Source: Paludibacteraceae bacterium (GTDB taxonomy: Bacteria; Bacteroidota; Bacteroidia; Bacteroidales; Paludibacteraceae). From it: a DNA stretch of 64,000 nucleotides. The translations under genes and the position numbers were made by a program. Shown one piece after another: positions 51,544-61,416 of the stretch; position 1 is the first letter of the stretch; every line of letters begins with the position of its first letter. The notes under the pieces were generated by a model. That model searched no databases and was not told where the DNA came from. It saw nothing but the letters and a program-made list of their open reading frames with translations. The stretch covers positions 62,001 through 126,000 of the forward strand of contig JAKSLB010000004.1 of assembly GCA_024401435.1 (NCBI GenBank), given 5' to 3'.

Positions 51544-53244
51544 TCAACCGATATATCTAAGATTGCCACAATCATAGTATTTCATGTAACCATTTGCATA
51601 CATATTCTCTTCCTCTGTAAGATTTTCATTGTAGTTAAACCCAGGAAGTTCTTTGAGTTTATGTTTTTGGAAAGAAATCCGATGATATAACTGATAATCT
51701 TTTGGATGAAAGTAAAAATAATCAGGTTCGGTTTTTCCGTCAAAAGTAAAACCTAACTGTTTGTATAAGTTACCGTTAGACCATCTTCTGTTTGCATACG
51801 AGACTATACTTCCAGGATGATCTTCTCTAAAAGCTTTCAATAAACGACTGGCCGCCCCTTGAATGGTGATTCCACACTCACAACAGAATCTCATAAGTTC
51901 GAAATCAACTTTGTTTCCAAAACGGACTTTGTTGAAAGTCATCACTGCAACAGTTTTACCATCATAGGTTAACCCATAATTGAAGGATGAGGGCGCGTAT
52001 CCTTGCAAGTGATTCTGTTCTAGGAATGATTTGATATTAGATACGTTTTTGATTATCTGACACTTACGAGCTCCTATTCGAGTAGTGACACCCAATTTAC
52101 TTTTAATTACGGACTTCCAGATATGTTGTTTTGGACTTAACCATTCAGAATCTGTAATATGTAACAACTGAATTCCTTGTTTCTCACAAAGTTCAGTTTT
52201 ATTTAAGTGATAGTTTTTAGGAAATATCACTTTTTCACCAAAAGGATTTACTCCGGAAGAGTGAAACTTTAATCCATCAAATTCTATCGCAAGTTTTGCT
52301 TCAGGAAGGTAGATATCCAATTCATAACTGGGGATTACATTTCTGATACTGCAATGAATTTCTTTATCATAGAAGCTTCTTATATAATCAAATATCTGGT
52401 CTTGTAAGACGTGAGCATTTGAAATGTTTGGTGTATAAATTTCAAACCGTCGTTTCATTAGGTTGATACGAGATACACTTAAATTAAAATAGCTACAACA
52501 TTCATCAAGATTGAAACGATTATCTTTAATAAAATGCTTTATTAAAAACTCACGATTCAAATCATCTGGATGAAGGTTGTGTCCCTCCCAAGGATCCAAC
52601 TCTATACCGGATTCTTTGATAGTCTGATAAGCTTTGAGATGACTAACTGATTTACCGTTTTCATCTAACAAAAGGTTTTGTTTTAACCATTGATGTGTAC
52701 CAGCTTCACTTCGTTTAAGGTTTCTTTCAGTAGCATGCTCTGACATCTTATCATGTCCACCAAAGAATGTACCTTTTTCAATCTGTACAGCTGCTACCTT
52801 CTTTGCAAGCAGGTCATTTCCTTCTTCGTCACGCGGACGGTTTTTACTGAGAAAACTACATTTCCCAGATTTTACTGCAGACTGAGCGGCTTTCAGATTC
52901 ATAAGACATTTTCCGTTTTCATCGTACTCACGATTTTGTTTTTGGAAATTATGTTTCCCTTCTGCAATAAGTCTCTTATGCATAGCAATTGTAGCTGCAG
53001 ACTTCTTTTGGTGCGTAAGTTGTTTTTTACAATCTGGACTTCCACAGGTTTCCTTGAAAGAAAACAGATCGCTCTCACAGACTTCTTTCTGACAGATAGG
53101 ACACAGAGGAATATCTTCTTTTGTTTTACCTAGGGTGAAAAGAAGATAATCTGTTTTTGTTTTGTTGTGTGCCACACGAAGATGTTTTGGTAAAGACGCG
53201 GGGATTGTTTCTAAACTACAGTATGGACATTTCAGCTTTTGCAT
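51544..53244 (-). CDS. Homing endonuclease-like protein 2, 566 aa
   Basis: A paralogue of its two neighbours. It has one C2H2 finger plus Cys4 knuckle (CPYC ... HLRVAH, CPIC ... CGSPDC), four middle repeats (GKHNFQKQN, GKCSFLSKN, GTHQWLKQN and relatives), the nuclease core YELDIYLPEAKLAIEFDGLK with LCEKQGIQLLHITDSEW, and the shared C-terminal domain with SYANRRWSNGNLYKQLGF. A TTGACT box lies upstream on the minus strand. Confidence 0.7.
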   Translation of the reverse strand: MQKLKCPYCSLETIPASLPKHLRVAHNKTKTDYLLFTLGKTKEDIPLCPICQKEVCESDLFSFKETCGSPDCKKQLTHQKKSAATIAMHKRLIAEGKHNFQKQNREYDENGKCLMNLKAAQSAVKSGKCSFLSKNRPRDEEGNDLLAKKVAAVQIEKGTFFGGHDKMSEHATERNLKRSEAGTHQWLKQNLLLDENGKSVSHLKAYQTIKESGIELDPWEGHNLHPDDLNREFLIKHFIKDNRFNLDECCSYFNLSVSRINLMKRRFEIYTPNISNAHVLQDQIFDYIRSFYDKEIHCSIRNVIPSYELDIYLPEAKLAIEFDGLKFHSSGVNPFGEKVIFPKNYHLNKTELCEKQGIQLLHITDSEWLSPKQHIWKSVIKSKLGVTTRIGARKCQIIKNVSNIKSFLEQNHLQGYAPSSFNYGLTYDGKTVAVMTFNKVRFGNKVDFELMRFCCECGITIQGAASRLLKAFREDHPGSIVSYANRRWSNGNLYKQLGFTFDGKTEPDYFYFHPKDYQLYHRISFQKHKLKELPGFNYNENLTEEENMYANGYMKYYDCGNLRYIG

Positions 53245-53304
53245 AGCAAGCCTCCTTCTTAAGGAGAAGCTTACCGCTAGTAATGTACAGAGTCAAGGAA
53301 AATA

Positions 53305-55038
53305 TCAATACACGTATTTAAAATTTCCACAGTCAAAAATTCTCATGTAACCATTATTTAACATGTTTTCGACTTCAGTGGATTTCTCATCAAATACGAA
53401 ACCAGGAATATCTTTTAGTTTTCCTTTTTGAAAAACCATACGATGTTTCAATTCTTTATCCTCAGGTTTGAAATAAAAATAATCAGGTGGAGTTGTCTGG
53501 TCTTTTGTAAAACCGAGTGATTCATAGAGATGCCCGTTACTCCAGCGTCTATTAGCATAAGACACTAATGAAGAACCATGGTTTTTAATGAAGTGTTTCA
53601 ATAACTTACTTGACCCACCGACAACTGTGCAGTCTCGTTTATTGCAGAATCTCAGTAGCTCATATCCATAACTTTTATCAAATCTGGACTTACCAAAAGT
53701 CATCAGTGATACGAGCTCCCCCTCGAAGAACAGACCATAATTTATGGTTGAATTTACTGCTCCCTGGAGATGGTTTTCCTCTTGAAAACTTTTTGATATA
53801 GCTGAGGGTACTTCCGCAATGATTGTTTTTCTTGCATAGATTCGTTTTGAATATCCCAGTTTATTTCTGATTACGGATTTCCATATTTCTCTTTTTACCG
53901 GTGAAATCCACTCATCTTCAAAAATGTGTAGCAATTGATAACCTGCTGCTTCAGCTGCTATAGTTTTTTGCAGATGATATTCTTTATCAGTATTTACATT
54001 AAAACCAAGCGCGTTGGTTCCCTGTCCATGAAAGTTCAATCCGTTGAATTCGATAGCAAGACGTTTCTCGGGAATGACAATATCAAGTTCTTTTGGAGCT
54101 ATGATGTTTCTATCGTCTACCAGTATAGTTCCCTGATAAAAAGATCTAATGAAATCATAGACTTCTATCTGCTGTTTGTGAACATCTGTTTCATTTGGAG
54201 CTGTAATATTGTTGTCGCGTTTGAACTTGTTGATTGGAGATACTGTCATATTGAAATATGAACAACAAGCTTTCAGATCGAACTTACCATCTTTGACGAA
54301 AGTCTTTTCAATGAACTCCGGATTGTAATCTGAGACATGATCTTTATGTCCATGAAGATTACCTAATGCAGTTCTTGTAGCTGCAATTTTCTTGTGGACA
54401 ATGGATTTTCCAGACTCATCCAGAATAAGATTTTCGTGTTTAAGATTTGATGTATGATTTCTTCTTGTCGTATCTGCGATTTTCTTACCGTTATTCTTGT
54501 GTCTGATGGATTTACCTTGTTCATCTCGTTCAAGGTTCTTTGCTAACCAGGGGTGACTCCCATCATCGATCCGTTTTTGAGCGGATGTTTTGTGAAGAAC
54601 GGATTTTCCTTCATCGTCTTTCACTAAGTTCTGAGAACTGAATGGATGAGTACCCTGAGAGATTTTTGTCTGATTAGCTTTTGATGCGCTCTTAGAGTGC
54701 ATAATAGACTTCCCAGACTCATCACGTAAAAGATTTTCTTTTAAAAAATGATATGTACCATTTTTGATTTGAGTCTGAGCTGCTTTTACTGCACCAAGAT
54801 GTTTACGTAATTTACGAAGTTCTTTTTTGCAATTTTCGTTCTCACAGACTTCCTGCAGTTCGTGCAGTATCTCGACAGAGTTGTTGCAAAATTTGCACTT
54901 CGGAATACCTTCTTCAGTCAAGTTCAATCGTTTTAATGTATTTTCCCGAAGTGTTTTGTTATGAACTTTATTCAAGTGTCTTTCTAAACAGCTTCGGATT
55001 GTCGTATAGTCGCAATATTCACATTTTACATATTCCAT
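53305..55038 (-). CDS. Homing endonuclease-like protein 3, 577 aa
   Basis: The protein starts MEYVKCEYCDYTTIRSCLER with a C2H2 finger (Cys6, Cys9, His21, His26) and a Cys4 knuckle (Cys48, Cys51, Cys65, Cys70). Four G-x-x-H/F ... N-L ... DE-x-GKS-x-x-H repeats begin near residues 94, 129, 160 and 196. The nuclease core is PKELDIVIPEKRLAIEFNGL with YQLLHIFEDEW, and the C-terminal GNAT-like domain has SYANRRWSNGHLYESLGF. ATG 55038 has AAAGGAG upstream; an in-frame extension to 55080 lacks a site. Confidence 0.7.
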   Translation of the reverse strand: MEYVKCEYCDYTTIRSCLERHLNKVHNKTLRENTLKRLNLTEEGIPKCKFCNNSVEILHELQEVCENENCKKELRKLRKHLGAVKAAQTQIKNGTYHFLKENLLRDESGKSIMHSKSASKANQTKISQGTHPFSSQNLVKDDEGKSVLHKTSAQKRIDDGSHPWLAKNLERDEQGKSIRHKNNGKKIADTTRRNHTSNLKHENLILDESGKSIVHKKIAATRTALGNLHGHKDHVSDYNPEFIEKTFVKDGKFDLKACCSYFNMTVSPINKFKRDNNITAPNETDVHKQQIEVYDFIRSFYQGTILVDDRNIIAPKELDIVIPEKRLAIEFNGLNFHGQGTNALGFNVNTDKEYHLQKTIAAEAAGYQLLHIFEDEWISPVKREIWKSVIRNKLGYSKRIYARKTIIAEVPSAISKSFQEENHLQGAVNSTINYGLFFEGELVSLMTFGKSRFDKSYGYELLRFCNKRDCTVVGGSSKLLKHFIKNHGSSLVSYANRRWSNGHLYESLGFTKDQTTPPDYFYFKPEDKELKHRMVFQKGKLKDIPGFVFDEKSTEVENMLNNGYMRIFDCGNFKYVY

Positions 55039-55071
55039 AAACAGCTCCTTTCTATGCTGATTACGTGTATT

Positions 55072-55100
55072 AATTAACACATGGAAAATGTATTTGTCAA
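55072..55100 (-). promoter_or_regulatory. Sigma70-like promoter of homing gene 3
   Basis: On the minus strand TTGACA and TTAATT are separated by 17 bases, about 30 bases upstream of the ATG at 55038. Homing gene 2 has TTGACT-17-TAAGCT, and homing gene 1 has TTGAAA followed by TACATA/CATAAT. These host-type boxes differ from the motif used by the virion genes. Confidence 0.5.
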
Positions 55101-55130
55101 AATATTCTTTTTATTGAAAATCATTTTAAA

Positions 55131-55162
55131 TTTAAGCCCTTTAAATCCTGTATATATAGAAG
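55131..55162 (+). promoter_or_regulatory. Rightward promoter candidate (AAATCCTGT motif)
   Basis: TTTAAGCCCTTTAAATCCTG with TATATATAGAA matches the elements at 18061 and 42747. It would restart virion transcription after the homing-gene insert and lies 28 bases before the 55190 start. Confidence 0.6.
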
Positions 55163-55189
55163 GAACTGTTACGGTCAGGAGGTGCCAAT

Positions 55190-56392
55190 ATGGCAGATAA
55201 CGTAAAAACCAGTTCACAAATCTATGATGAACTGAATAAATTAGCAAATCAATGTACTACTGAAAGCTTGTGCAGTGAATTTGCACGTCTTTTAGACCGT
55301 GCAGAGTCTCTGTTAAGAAAAGAATCAGAAATTACACGTAAACTTAATTTGATTAACAGCGCAGATGCAAAACAAAATATCAGTGATAGCGAGCAACAGA
55401 AAAATAATGAAGCACGTGAACAATTGAAAAAAGACCATGAAGCACTTATTTCAGAGTGTCAAAGTTTATCTGCGGATGTGGATAGATTTAAAGACAGCAT
55501 TAAACGGGAAAATACCCGACAACTAAACAACAAGCAAGAAGAACAAATTGCTTCCGGTAAATTTGATAAACCGAGTCCGTCTAATACAATACAGAAAAGT
55601 TTCAGTTTGTCTGTTTTAAACAAGGATGAAGTTCTTGAAAAATCACAATTAGTAAAAATAAGTGACGCAATTAAAAGTTCTTATGTTTTATATAAACAAC
55701 AGTCACTTTTAACTGCACAAGCTGGTTCTCGTTTTCTTGATAAACTGTTTGACTTGTCTGATTCTATTCTCAATTTTGAGAATATTGAGGAAGAGGCACT
55801 GAATAAAAATATCACATTAGCTATTCTCCAATCGTTTTATTACAAAGAAAACCTGAAAGCTATGCTGACAATTTTGAAAGAATTGCGCTACAAAATTCAA
55901 TTGTCTAATAGCAGAGATTGGTATAGAGAGTTTAAACAATATCAAACTGAGCAACAACCCCTGTCATTACAATCAGCTGATAGTGAAAAACCGACACTTG
56001 AAGAAAAACAGGCTAAGTTAAGACAGTTAGATCGTGATATTCTTAAACTGTCTGCAAAATATATCAATACAGATGAAAGAAAAGCTGATCTACTTCAATA
56101 TAAACATGTTCATAAATATGATCGTCTTAACAATATTACTACGTTGACTTTTACCAATGTACAAAAAGAAAACCAAGACATCAGTAGATTATGGGCGAGT
56201 GCACTAAGTGACTTAGAATCTGTAAAGAATCTGATTGATCAAAATGATTTTGTTGCTGTATCAGATTTCAATGCTGCTTATTTAAAAGCAATACAGTCCA
56301 TGAATCTCTATGAGTCTTTGGTTAATAAAGCTATTCAGAGTGCAGAAAACTTCTATGCAACAGTGAAGACACTTGTCAACACTAAGGAGTAA
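55190..56392 (+). CDS. Hypothetical head/neck-region protein, 400 aa
   Basis: A charged, coiled-coil-rich protein with no recognised domain. The closest thing to the cleavage motif is QKSFSLSV, not NFS. AGGAGG precedes the ATG and the promoter motif lies just upstream, so it is the first gene of a new transcription unit. Confidence 0.6.
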   Translation: MADNVKTSSQIYDELNKLANQCTTESLCSEFARLLDRAESLLRKESEITRKLNLINSADAKQNISDSEQQKNNEAREQLKKDHEALISECQSLSADVDRFKDSIKRENTRQLNNKQEEQIASGKFDKPSPSNTIQKSFSLSVLNKDEVLEKSQLVKISDAIKSSYVLYKQQSLLTAQAGSRFLDKLFDLSDSILNFENIEEEALNKNITLAILQSFYYKENLKAMLTILKELRYKIQLSNSRDWYREFKQYQTEQQPLSLQSADSEKPTLEEKQAKLRQLDRDILKLSAKYINTDERKADLLQYKHVHKYDRLNNITTLTFTNVQKENQDISRLWASALSDLESVKNLIDQNDFVAVSDFNAAYLKAIQSMNLYESLVNKAIQSAENFYATVKTLVNTKE

Positions 56393-56397
56393 ATTAA

Positions 56398-59352
56398 ATG
56401 AATAATGCAGAAGATATCCAAAAATGGGTTGACCAACTTGCGTCTTTTACTGATGTTTCTAAAAACAATGTTATTGAATGGGCTAAGCAAGCTCCTATTA
56501 TTAGTCTTGAACAGTTTGAAACCATACCGTTATATCTTTATGGTGATGTTACACTAGATAAAGCTATCACAAATATCTTACAAAATGGTGCTGTTGAACC
56601 TGAAATTTCAAATATTTATAATATCTTATCAAATTCTTACAGGGCTCCATTGATTGAGGATAAAGAAACCGCATTGGTTTTATCTGACATACCTGCTGAA
56701 CATAATAGTCAACCTGCTGATTGGAATAACTATATTCAACAATCAGTTGAAAAGATCCAACCAAAAGAATTAAATAGTAACACAATCAGTCGTGATAGAA
56801 TTGGTGATGAAATAACTGTTCTTAAATATCAACAAGCTCATCAAGTTGACGCACGTTTAGACAGTCAAAATGCTGTTAATTTCTCCAATGGAAATATTCA
56901 ACAAGCTTTTGATCGTCATCCGTTTTTCAGTGCTCATGGTTTTATTACAGATGCATATGACGAAAAGAACTTTATTTTAACTAACGGGTCTTTGACATAT
57001 ATCTGTAATTATTTACCAGTTGCTGGTGTATATGAATGTGAAAATAACGATGGTGATGGATTTTCTTCTAAAGATCCTATTCAGGATATTATGAATGACA
57101 TTCAAAAGCAACCAGCTGAAAAACAAACATATTTCAGCGTCAATTTTGATGAAACAATTCAGGATAACGATATGCAAGAAGTTTCAACTGTTATATTAGA
57201 AAACAACAGTATGCCAGACGTGTCATTTAGCATGTACCAACTTGCTAATATTATGTGCTTATTCCAAAATGATTTACTGTATATGCATCATCATGCTATT
57301 GGTGATCACTTTGATACAGTACATAATGTTACACAAGAACTGTACGAAAAAGCTGCAGAGCAAGTTGACACTTTAGCTGAAATGGCGATCCGTCTCGGTG
57401 AACCTATTAATAATTTCAATAATGCACAATCTGTGATCAGCAGTGACATTTATGCACCCATCAATGATGGTGAGTTTGATGCTGATAAAATGGAATCAGA
57501 ATTAAATAAACGTGGTGAAATCGTAATATCTGCAATGAAACGTTGCAGACAATACGAGAGTGAAATCATGTCTAAGATGGATGAGTTGATCAGTGCATGG
57601 GCAAAAGAAATTGAATACAAGAACGTGGCCCGTATGAAAAACTTCTCTGCTGAAAATAAAACAAGCGCTGCAGAAAATGACATTGTACAAAAGGTTGCTG
57701 CTACAGCTACAGCTATTGCAGAAGACTTATCCGAGAAATATGAACAGCTGTTGACTAAGATCAGTAACAAATATGCTATGTACAAAGAACTAACCGCGTT
57801 GCAGTCAAAATTGATGGAATATGTTGACGAAACCACTGGTACAGTCGACGATGAACATAAACAACTGTTAACAGATACCAATCTGAAACTGGAAGCTGTT
57901 TATGCAGATTTGGTTGAATTATTAGCTCTTGAAAAAGAATACAATGATGTTACTGTTAGTAAGACCAGAAAAGGTTTCAAGAAAGAACTGTCAGAACTAA
58001 CACATATTATTGAAAATAAAAACTTTGCTAAATCTGCAAAAACAATTAATCAGCGTGCTCAAGAGGCTGCTAGAAATCTTGGTCTAGATCCTGACGTTTA
58101 TAAAAATTTAAATCCACGAAATCCTGACGATTTTAATGATCTTATTGATGTTATAGAAAGTTCAGAAGCTAGAAATGCAAGGGTTGATACAAATGCTGCA
58201 CTTGAACGGTCTTTCTGGGAAGCTAAGGTTAGAAACGACGAGCTTGACGATAATGCAATTGATGAAATAATTGATAGTAAGAAAATCGAGGATTACATTA
58301 AAGGTAAAAGTTCGCGTTTAGCTGAAATAGATTTAGAACCTGAACTCTATGAAGTCGATAGACAAAAAGCACAGCGTGCACGAGATATTACAGCAAAATT
58401 CAGAGACAAAGACCTAGCACAAAGATACAAAGATCGGAAAGCTGAAAAGCGACAAGACCTGGCTATATCAAATGAATTATTAGAGAAAGAGGCAGATCTC
58501 GATGCAAAGAAAGCTGCTGCTCGTGCTGAACTAGAACGTAACTTACGTAAACAATATCTAGATGATGATCTAGAATATCAGGGTATTGTTGCTAATGCTG
58601 GTAAAGATCGCGATTTAAAATGGAGACAAGATCACCAAAAGGATGAAATTGCTCTTGAACAAGCTAAAGATAAAGCTCGTAGAGCATATCTGCTTGAACA
58701 AATGAATCCTAACATAAAAGATTCTGATATCAATCTTGAGATCCAGAAACGTCGTATCTTGCAAAAAGCTCAACGTTTGGATGACTTTAAAGACGCTGTA
58801 ACTGATGGTGTCATTGATGTTATCTTTGATAATATTGATCCTGCTGAAGCATTAAGTGCATATGACGAGATTCTTGGTGAGAACATTATTGAGAATCACC
58901 CTGGAATTGATAAAATGCTTTACAAATCTCTTGGAACCATTGTCAAAAGCAAAGAGCCACTGCGTCTTTTAACCAAAGCTGCTGCACGTGCTATCGGATT
59001 CTCAAGTAAAGTTGATCGGAATGAAAAACGTGTTGAGGATCGTGCTGTAAAAATGGGCTTCAGTCGTGAAGATGCCAAACAGACTATCAAAATGTTGGAT
59101 TTTCCAAACATGCCTGTTGAATTGCTCACTCTTGATAATATGACCAAAGAAGTTTTGTTTTCATTAACCGCCATGAAGGGTAGTGAGAAACAAAAACGTC
59201 AATTTGAAAAAGTAAGACATAACTTCAGTAACGAAACTTACGAAGAAATCAGTTTTTCATCAATGCCTGCACGATTAAAATACAGTATTCAGAATCCTAG
59301 ATACAATTATTCAGAAGATAGTTGGGCAATAGGAGACAAATCAGATGTCTGA
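56398..59352 (+). CDS. Large head/neck or internal protein, 984 aa
   Basis: This is the largest gene in the window. It carries VNFSNGN, MKNFSAEN, NKNFAKSA and RHNFSNET sites. The N-terminal half is alpha/beta and acidic. About residues 440-820 are long charged helices (KAEKRQDLAISNELLEKEAD and similar). Multiple motif copies suggest processing and packaging. No family is recognised. It overlaps the next gene by eight bases. Confidence 0.6.
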   Translation: MNNAEDIQKWVDQLASFTDVSKNNVIEWAKQAPIISLEQFETIPLYLYGDVTLDKAITNILQNGAVEPEISNIYNILSNSYRAPLIEDKETALVLSDIPAEHNSQPADWNNYIQQSVEKIQPKELNSNTISRDRIGDEITVLKYQQAHQVDARLDSQNAVNFSNGNIQQAFDRHPFFSAHGFITDAYDEKNFILTNGSLTYICNYLPVAGVYECENNDGDGFSSKDPIQDIMNDIQKQPAEKQTYFSVNFDETIQDNDMQEVSTVILENNSMPDVSFSMYQLANIMCLFQNDLLYMHHHAIGDHFDTVHNVTQELYEKAAEQVDTLAEMAIRLGEPINNFNNAQSVISSDIYAPINDGEFDADKMESELNKRGEIVISAMKRCRQYESEIMSKMDELISAWAKEIEYKNVARMKNFSAENKTSAAENDIVQKVAATATAIAEDLSEKYEQLLTKISNKYAMYKELTALQSKLMEYVDETTGTVDDEHKQLLTDTNLKLEAVYADLVELLALEKEYNDVTVSKTRKGFKKELSELTHIIENKNFAKSAKTINQRAQEAARNLGLDPDVYKNLNPRNPDDFNDLIDVIESSEARNARVDTNAALERSFWEAKVRNDELDDNAIDEIIDSKKIEDYIKGKSSRLAEIDLEPELYEVDRQKAQRARDITAKFRDKDLAQRYKDRKAEKRQDLAISNELLEKEADLDAKKAAARAELERNLRKQYLDDDLEYQGIVANAGKDRDLKWRQDHQKDEIALEQAKDKARRAYLLEQMNPNIKDSDINLEIQKRRILQKAQRLDDFKDAVTDGVIDVIFDNIDPAEALSAYDEILGENIIENHPGIDKMLYKSLGTIVKSKEPLRLLTKAAARAIGFSSKVDRNEKRVEDRAVKMGFSREDAKQTIKMLDFPNMPVELLTLDNMTKEVLFSLTAMKGSEKQKRQFEKVRHNFSNETYEEISFSSMPARLKYSIQNPRYNYSEDSWAIGDKSDV

Positions 59353-60808
59353 TGAGAAGAAAATAAAAGACGAAGTTGAGAATCGTATTGCTGCAGATAA
59401 AGAAGCTGAACAGGTAACGCAAAAATATGTTGACAAGATGAAAAATCCTACTGTCGACCAAAAGAATGCTGTTCTGTATGTGAAAAAGACTAATGCAGAA
59501 ATAAAACGTGTTAGTAATCAGATGCTGAACAACGCAGAAGAAAAAATTAGAGAAAAATATCGTCCTGTTATTGAAGCTTTAGCTAATATGTCAATTGCAT
59601 TACGGTCTCCATCATTAGCTTTAGGAAAATTAACTGATGATCAATTGGTTGGTATTGCATCCTTTGCAAAGTATTCTGACGACCATCAAGTTGATAACAT
59701 TAAAGGTGTTCCTGTTCTCAAGAAAAATGATTTTGTCAGTTTTATACTTCAGGTTGTCTACTATATCTGCAGTATCCAAACTTATGTACAATTATCTGCT
59801 TTAGACATGAAAACAGTTTCAGAAAACACTGGTTTACGTATGCATCAGATTAAATCTTGGGATGAAGTTCTGAAAGCAAAAGTAAATCAATTTGAACTGA
59901 AAGGTTTTATTGTTGCAACATATTTGTTTAACAGCAATGAGTATGACAAGAGCAATTCAATTCTCAACAATATCAGAGCTGAATATGAAAAAGCGATGGA
60001 AATTCTATTTAAAACAGAGTCTCCATTCTCTTTCACCATCACTGGTACTGGTGAGTCTGACCAATTCTCAAAAATGTTAAAACTCATCGGTGCTGTTGCA
60101 GATAATGAAACTGGATTTAGTCTTTGGGAAAGATTTAAAGGTGTCTTTAAAAGCGATAACGAGGACGACGTCGATGACAGTAAAGCTCGTGAAAGTCTGA
60201 TAGAACTATGTGAGTCTTTCCTGCTCGCAAGTAACAAGGATTTACAGACAACGGGCGGATGGGGTGATTTGGATGACACCATCAGATATTTCTTCAAAAA
60301 TCTGTCTAAATCAAAAGATCGTAAAGAGCGCGCCCACGTTATGCAGGATGCTTTAGATAAAGCTCGCGCAAGCATCAAATACTGGTTAGAAGAAAAAGTT
60401 GAAAAGATGCTCAATGCTGTAACTAATTCTTTAATCAGAAATACTTCTGCTGTTCGGAATATTGCTGCAAGTATTACAATGTTTATACGGAAGTGGTCTG
60501 ATCGCGGTTCTCCTACTGCAGGATCAACCTGTCTACTTTTTGCTGGATCTTTGGATACAATCGCAGACAAGTACATACAGTTTAAACAGATTGAGTCTGA
60601 TATCCAGGAATCAAAGATTTTAGACGATGATGGCAAAATGGTTGTTGTTCAACTAGAAGCTGCAATAGCTGAGATCATACATGCTTGCACAAACTATGCA
60701 GGTCAAGAAACTGCAAACTGTAAAATACTGATTGATGAAGCAGCTAAAAAGATTAAGAAAGCAACTGGTAAAGACATATATTCATTTAGTCTGAGAGACA
60801 TTAATTAA
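59345..60808 (+). CDS. Hypothetical virion-region protein, 487 aa
   Basis: A helical protein with basic and acidic patches and an ending DIYSFSLRDIN. No NF[SA] motif and no recognised family. It overlaps the 984-residue gene by eight bases, implying coupled translation. Possibly a neck or head-completion protein. Confidence 0.55.
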   Translation: MSDEKKIKDEVENRIAADKEAEQVTQKYVDKMKNPTVDQKNAVLYVKKTNAEIKRVSNQMLNNAEEKIREKYRPVIEALANMSIALRSPSLALGKLTDDQLVGIASFAKYSDDHQVDNIKGVPVLKKNDFVSFILQVVYYICSIQTYVQLSALDMKTVSENTGLRMHQIKSWDEVLKAKVNQFELKGFIVATYLFNSNEYDKSNSILNNIRAEYEKAMEILFKTESPFSFTITGTGESDQFSKMLKLIGAVADNETGFSLWERFKGVFKSDNEDDVDDSKARESLIELCESFLLASNKDLQTTGGWGDLDDTIRYFFKNLSKSKDRKERAHVMQDALDKARASIKYWLEEKVEKMLNAVTNSLIRNTSAVRNIAASITMFIRKWSDRGSPTAGSTCLLFAGSLDTIADKYIQFKQIESDIQESKILDDDGKMVVVQLEAAIAEIIHACTNYAGQETANCKILIDEAAKKIKKATGKDIYSFSLRDIN

Positions 60809-60822
60809 AAGAGGTGGTTAGC

Positions 60823-61395
60823 ATGGGTGAATGGGATCAAGGTGATTTTAGAAAATTCCAAAGCGTGTTTGATATGGATCAAAACCCCCATTCAAACTTC
60901 TTACAGTATTACATTGCTAACCGTCAAATATATGCAAACTGGTGTAAAGTGTTCTGTAAGCCCTGTCTGTATAAAAAGCTTCGTAAAGAAAACGCAAACT
61001 TAACAGAGGGGCCTACAGATTTTTCTAAAGTAGACAAATATATTATCGCATACGGTAAACAAGCTGCTACTTTTACACAAAATACTGAAGCATATATTGA
61101 TTATTGGACACATTTACCAATTGAAACCGAGGCATATTCTAAAATTGACAGTCAATTCACGGAAAACATATCTGTCAATGCTCCATATGATGATAGGTTT
61201 GATTATACACAAGGTGATCTTATTATATTTAAAATTAATGAATATCTTTTTCGTTTTAAGATTGTAGATCAACCTGAGTCTTATGCTGGCATACTTTATA
61301 AACTAAATCTTAAGTATATTGATAAGTATAAGACAACAGACCTTACACAAAAAGAGAGCGAACCTGAAAGACAGGATGAGTGTGAATACTGGTAG
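60823..61395 (+). CDS. Hypothetical neck/tail-region protein, 190 aa
   Basis: The ATG at 60823 follows AGAGGTGG. The product MGEWDQGDFRKFQSVFDMDQ onward is a mixed alpha/beta protein lacking the cleavage motif. Position between head and tail genes suggests a neck or tail-completion protein. Confidence 0.5.
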   Translation: MGEWDQGDFRKFQSVFDMDQNPHSNFLQYYIANRQIYANWCKVFCKPCLYKKLRKENANLTEGPTDFSKVDKYIIAYGKQAATFTQNTEAYIDYWTHLPIETEAYSKIDSQFTENISVNAPYDDRFDYTQGDLIIFKINEYLFRFKIVDQPESYAGILYKLNLKYIDKYKTTDLTQKESEPERQDECEYW

Positions 61396-61416
61396 TCTAC
61401 TACATAGGAGATCCAT

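Noticed and set aside
54353-54759. CRISPR-like repeats
   Set aside because: The repeats are at protein level (about 31-36 residues) within one reading frame and do not share conserved DNA repeats with unique spacers. No CRISPR array was seen anywhere.
59887-60636. 249-residue minus-strand frame
   Set aside because: It lies opposite the 487-residue virion gene, has no ribosome binding site and has a Ser-rich shadow composition.
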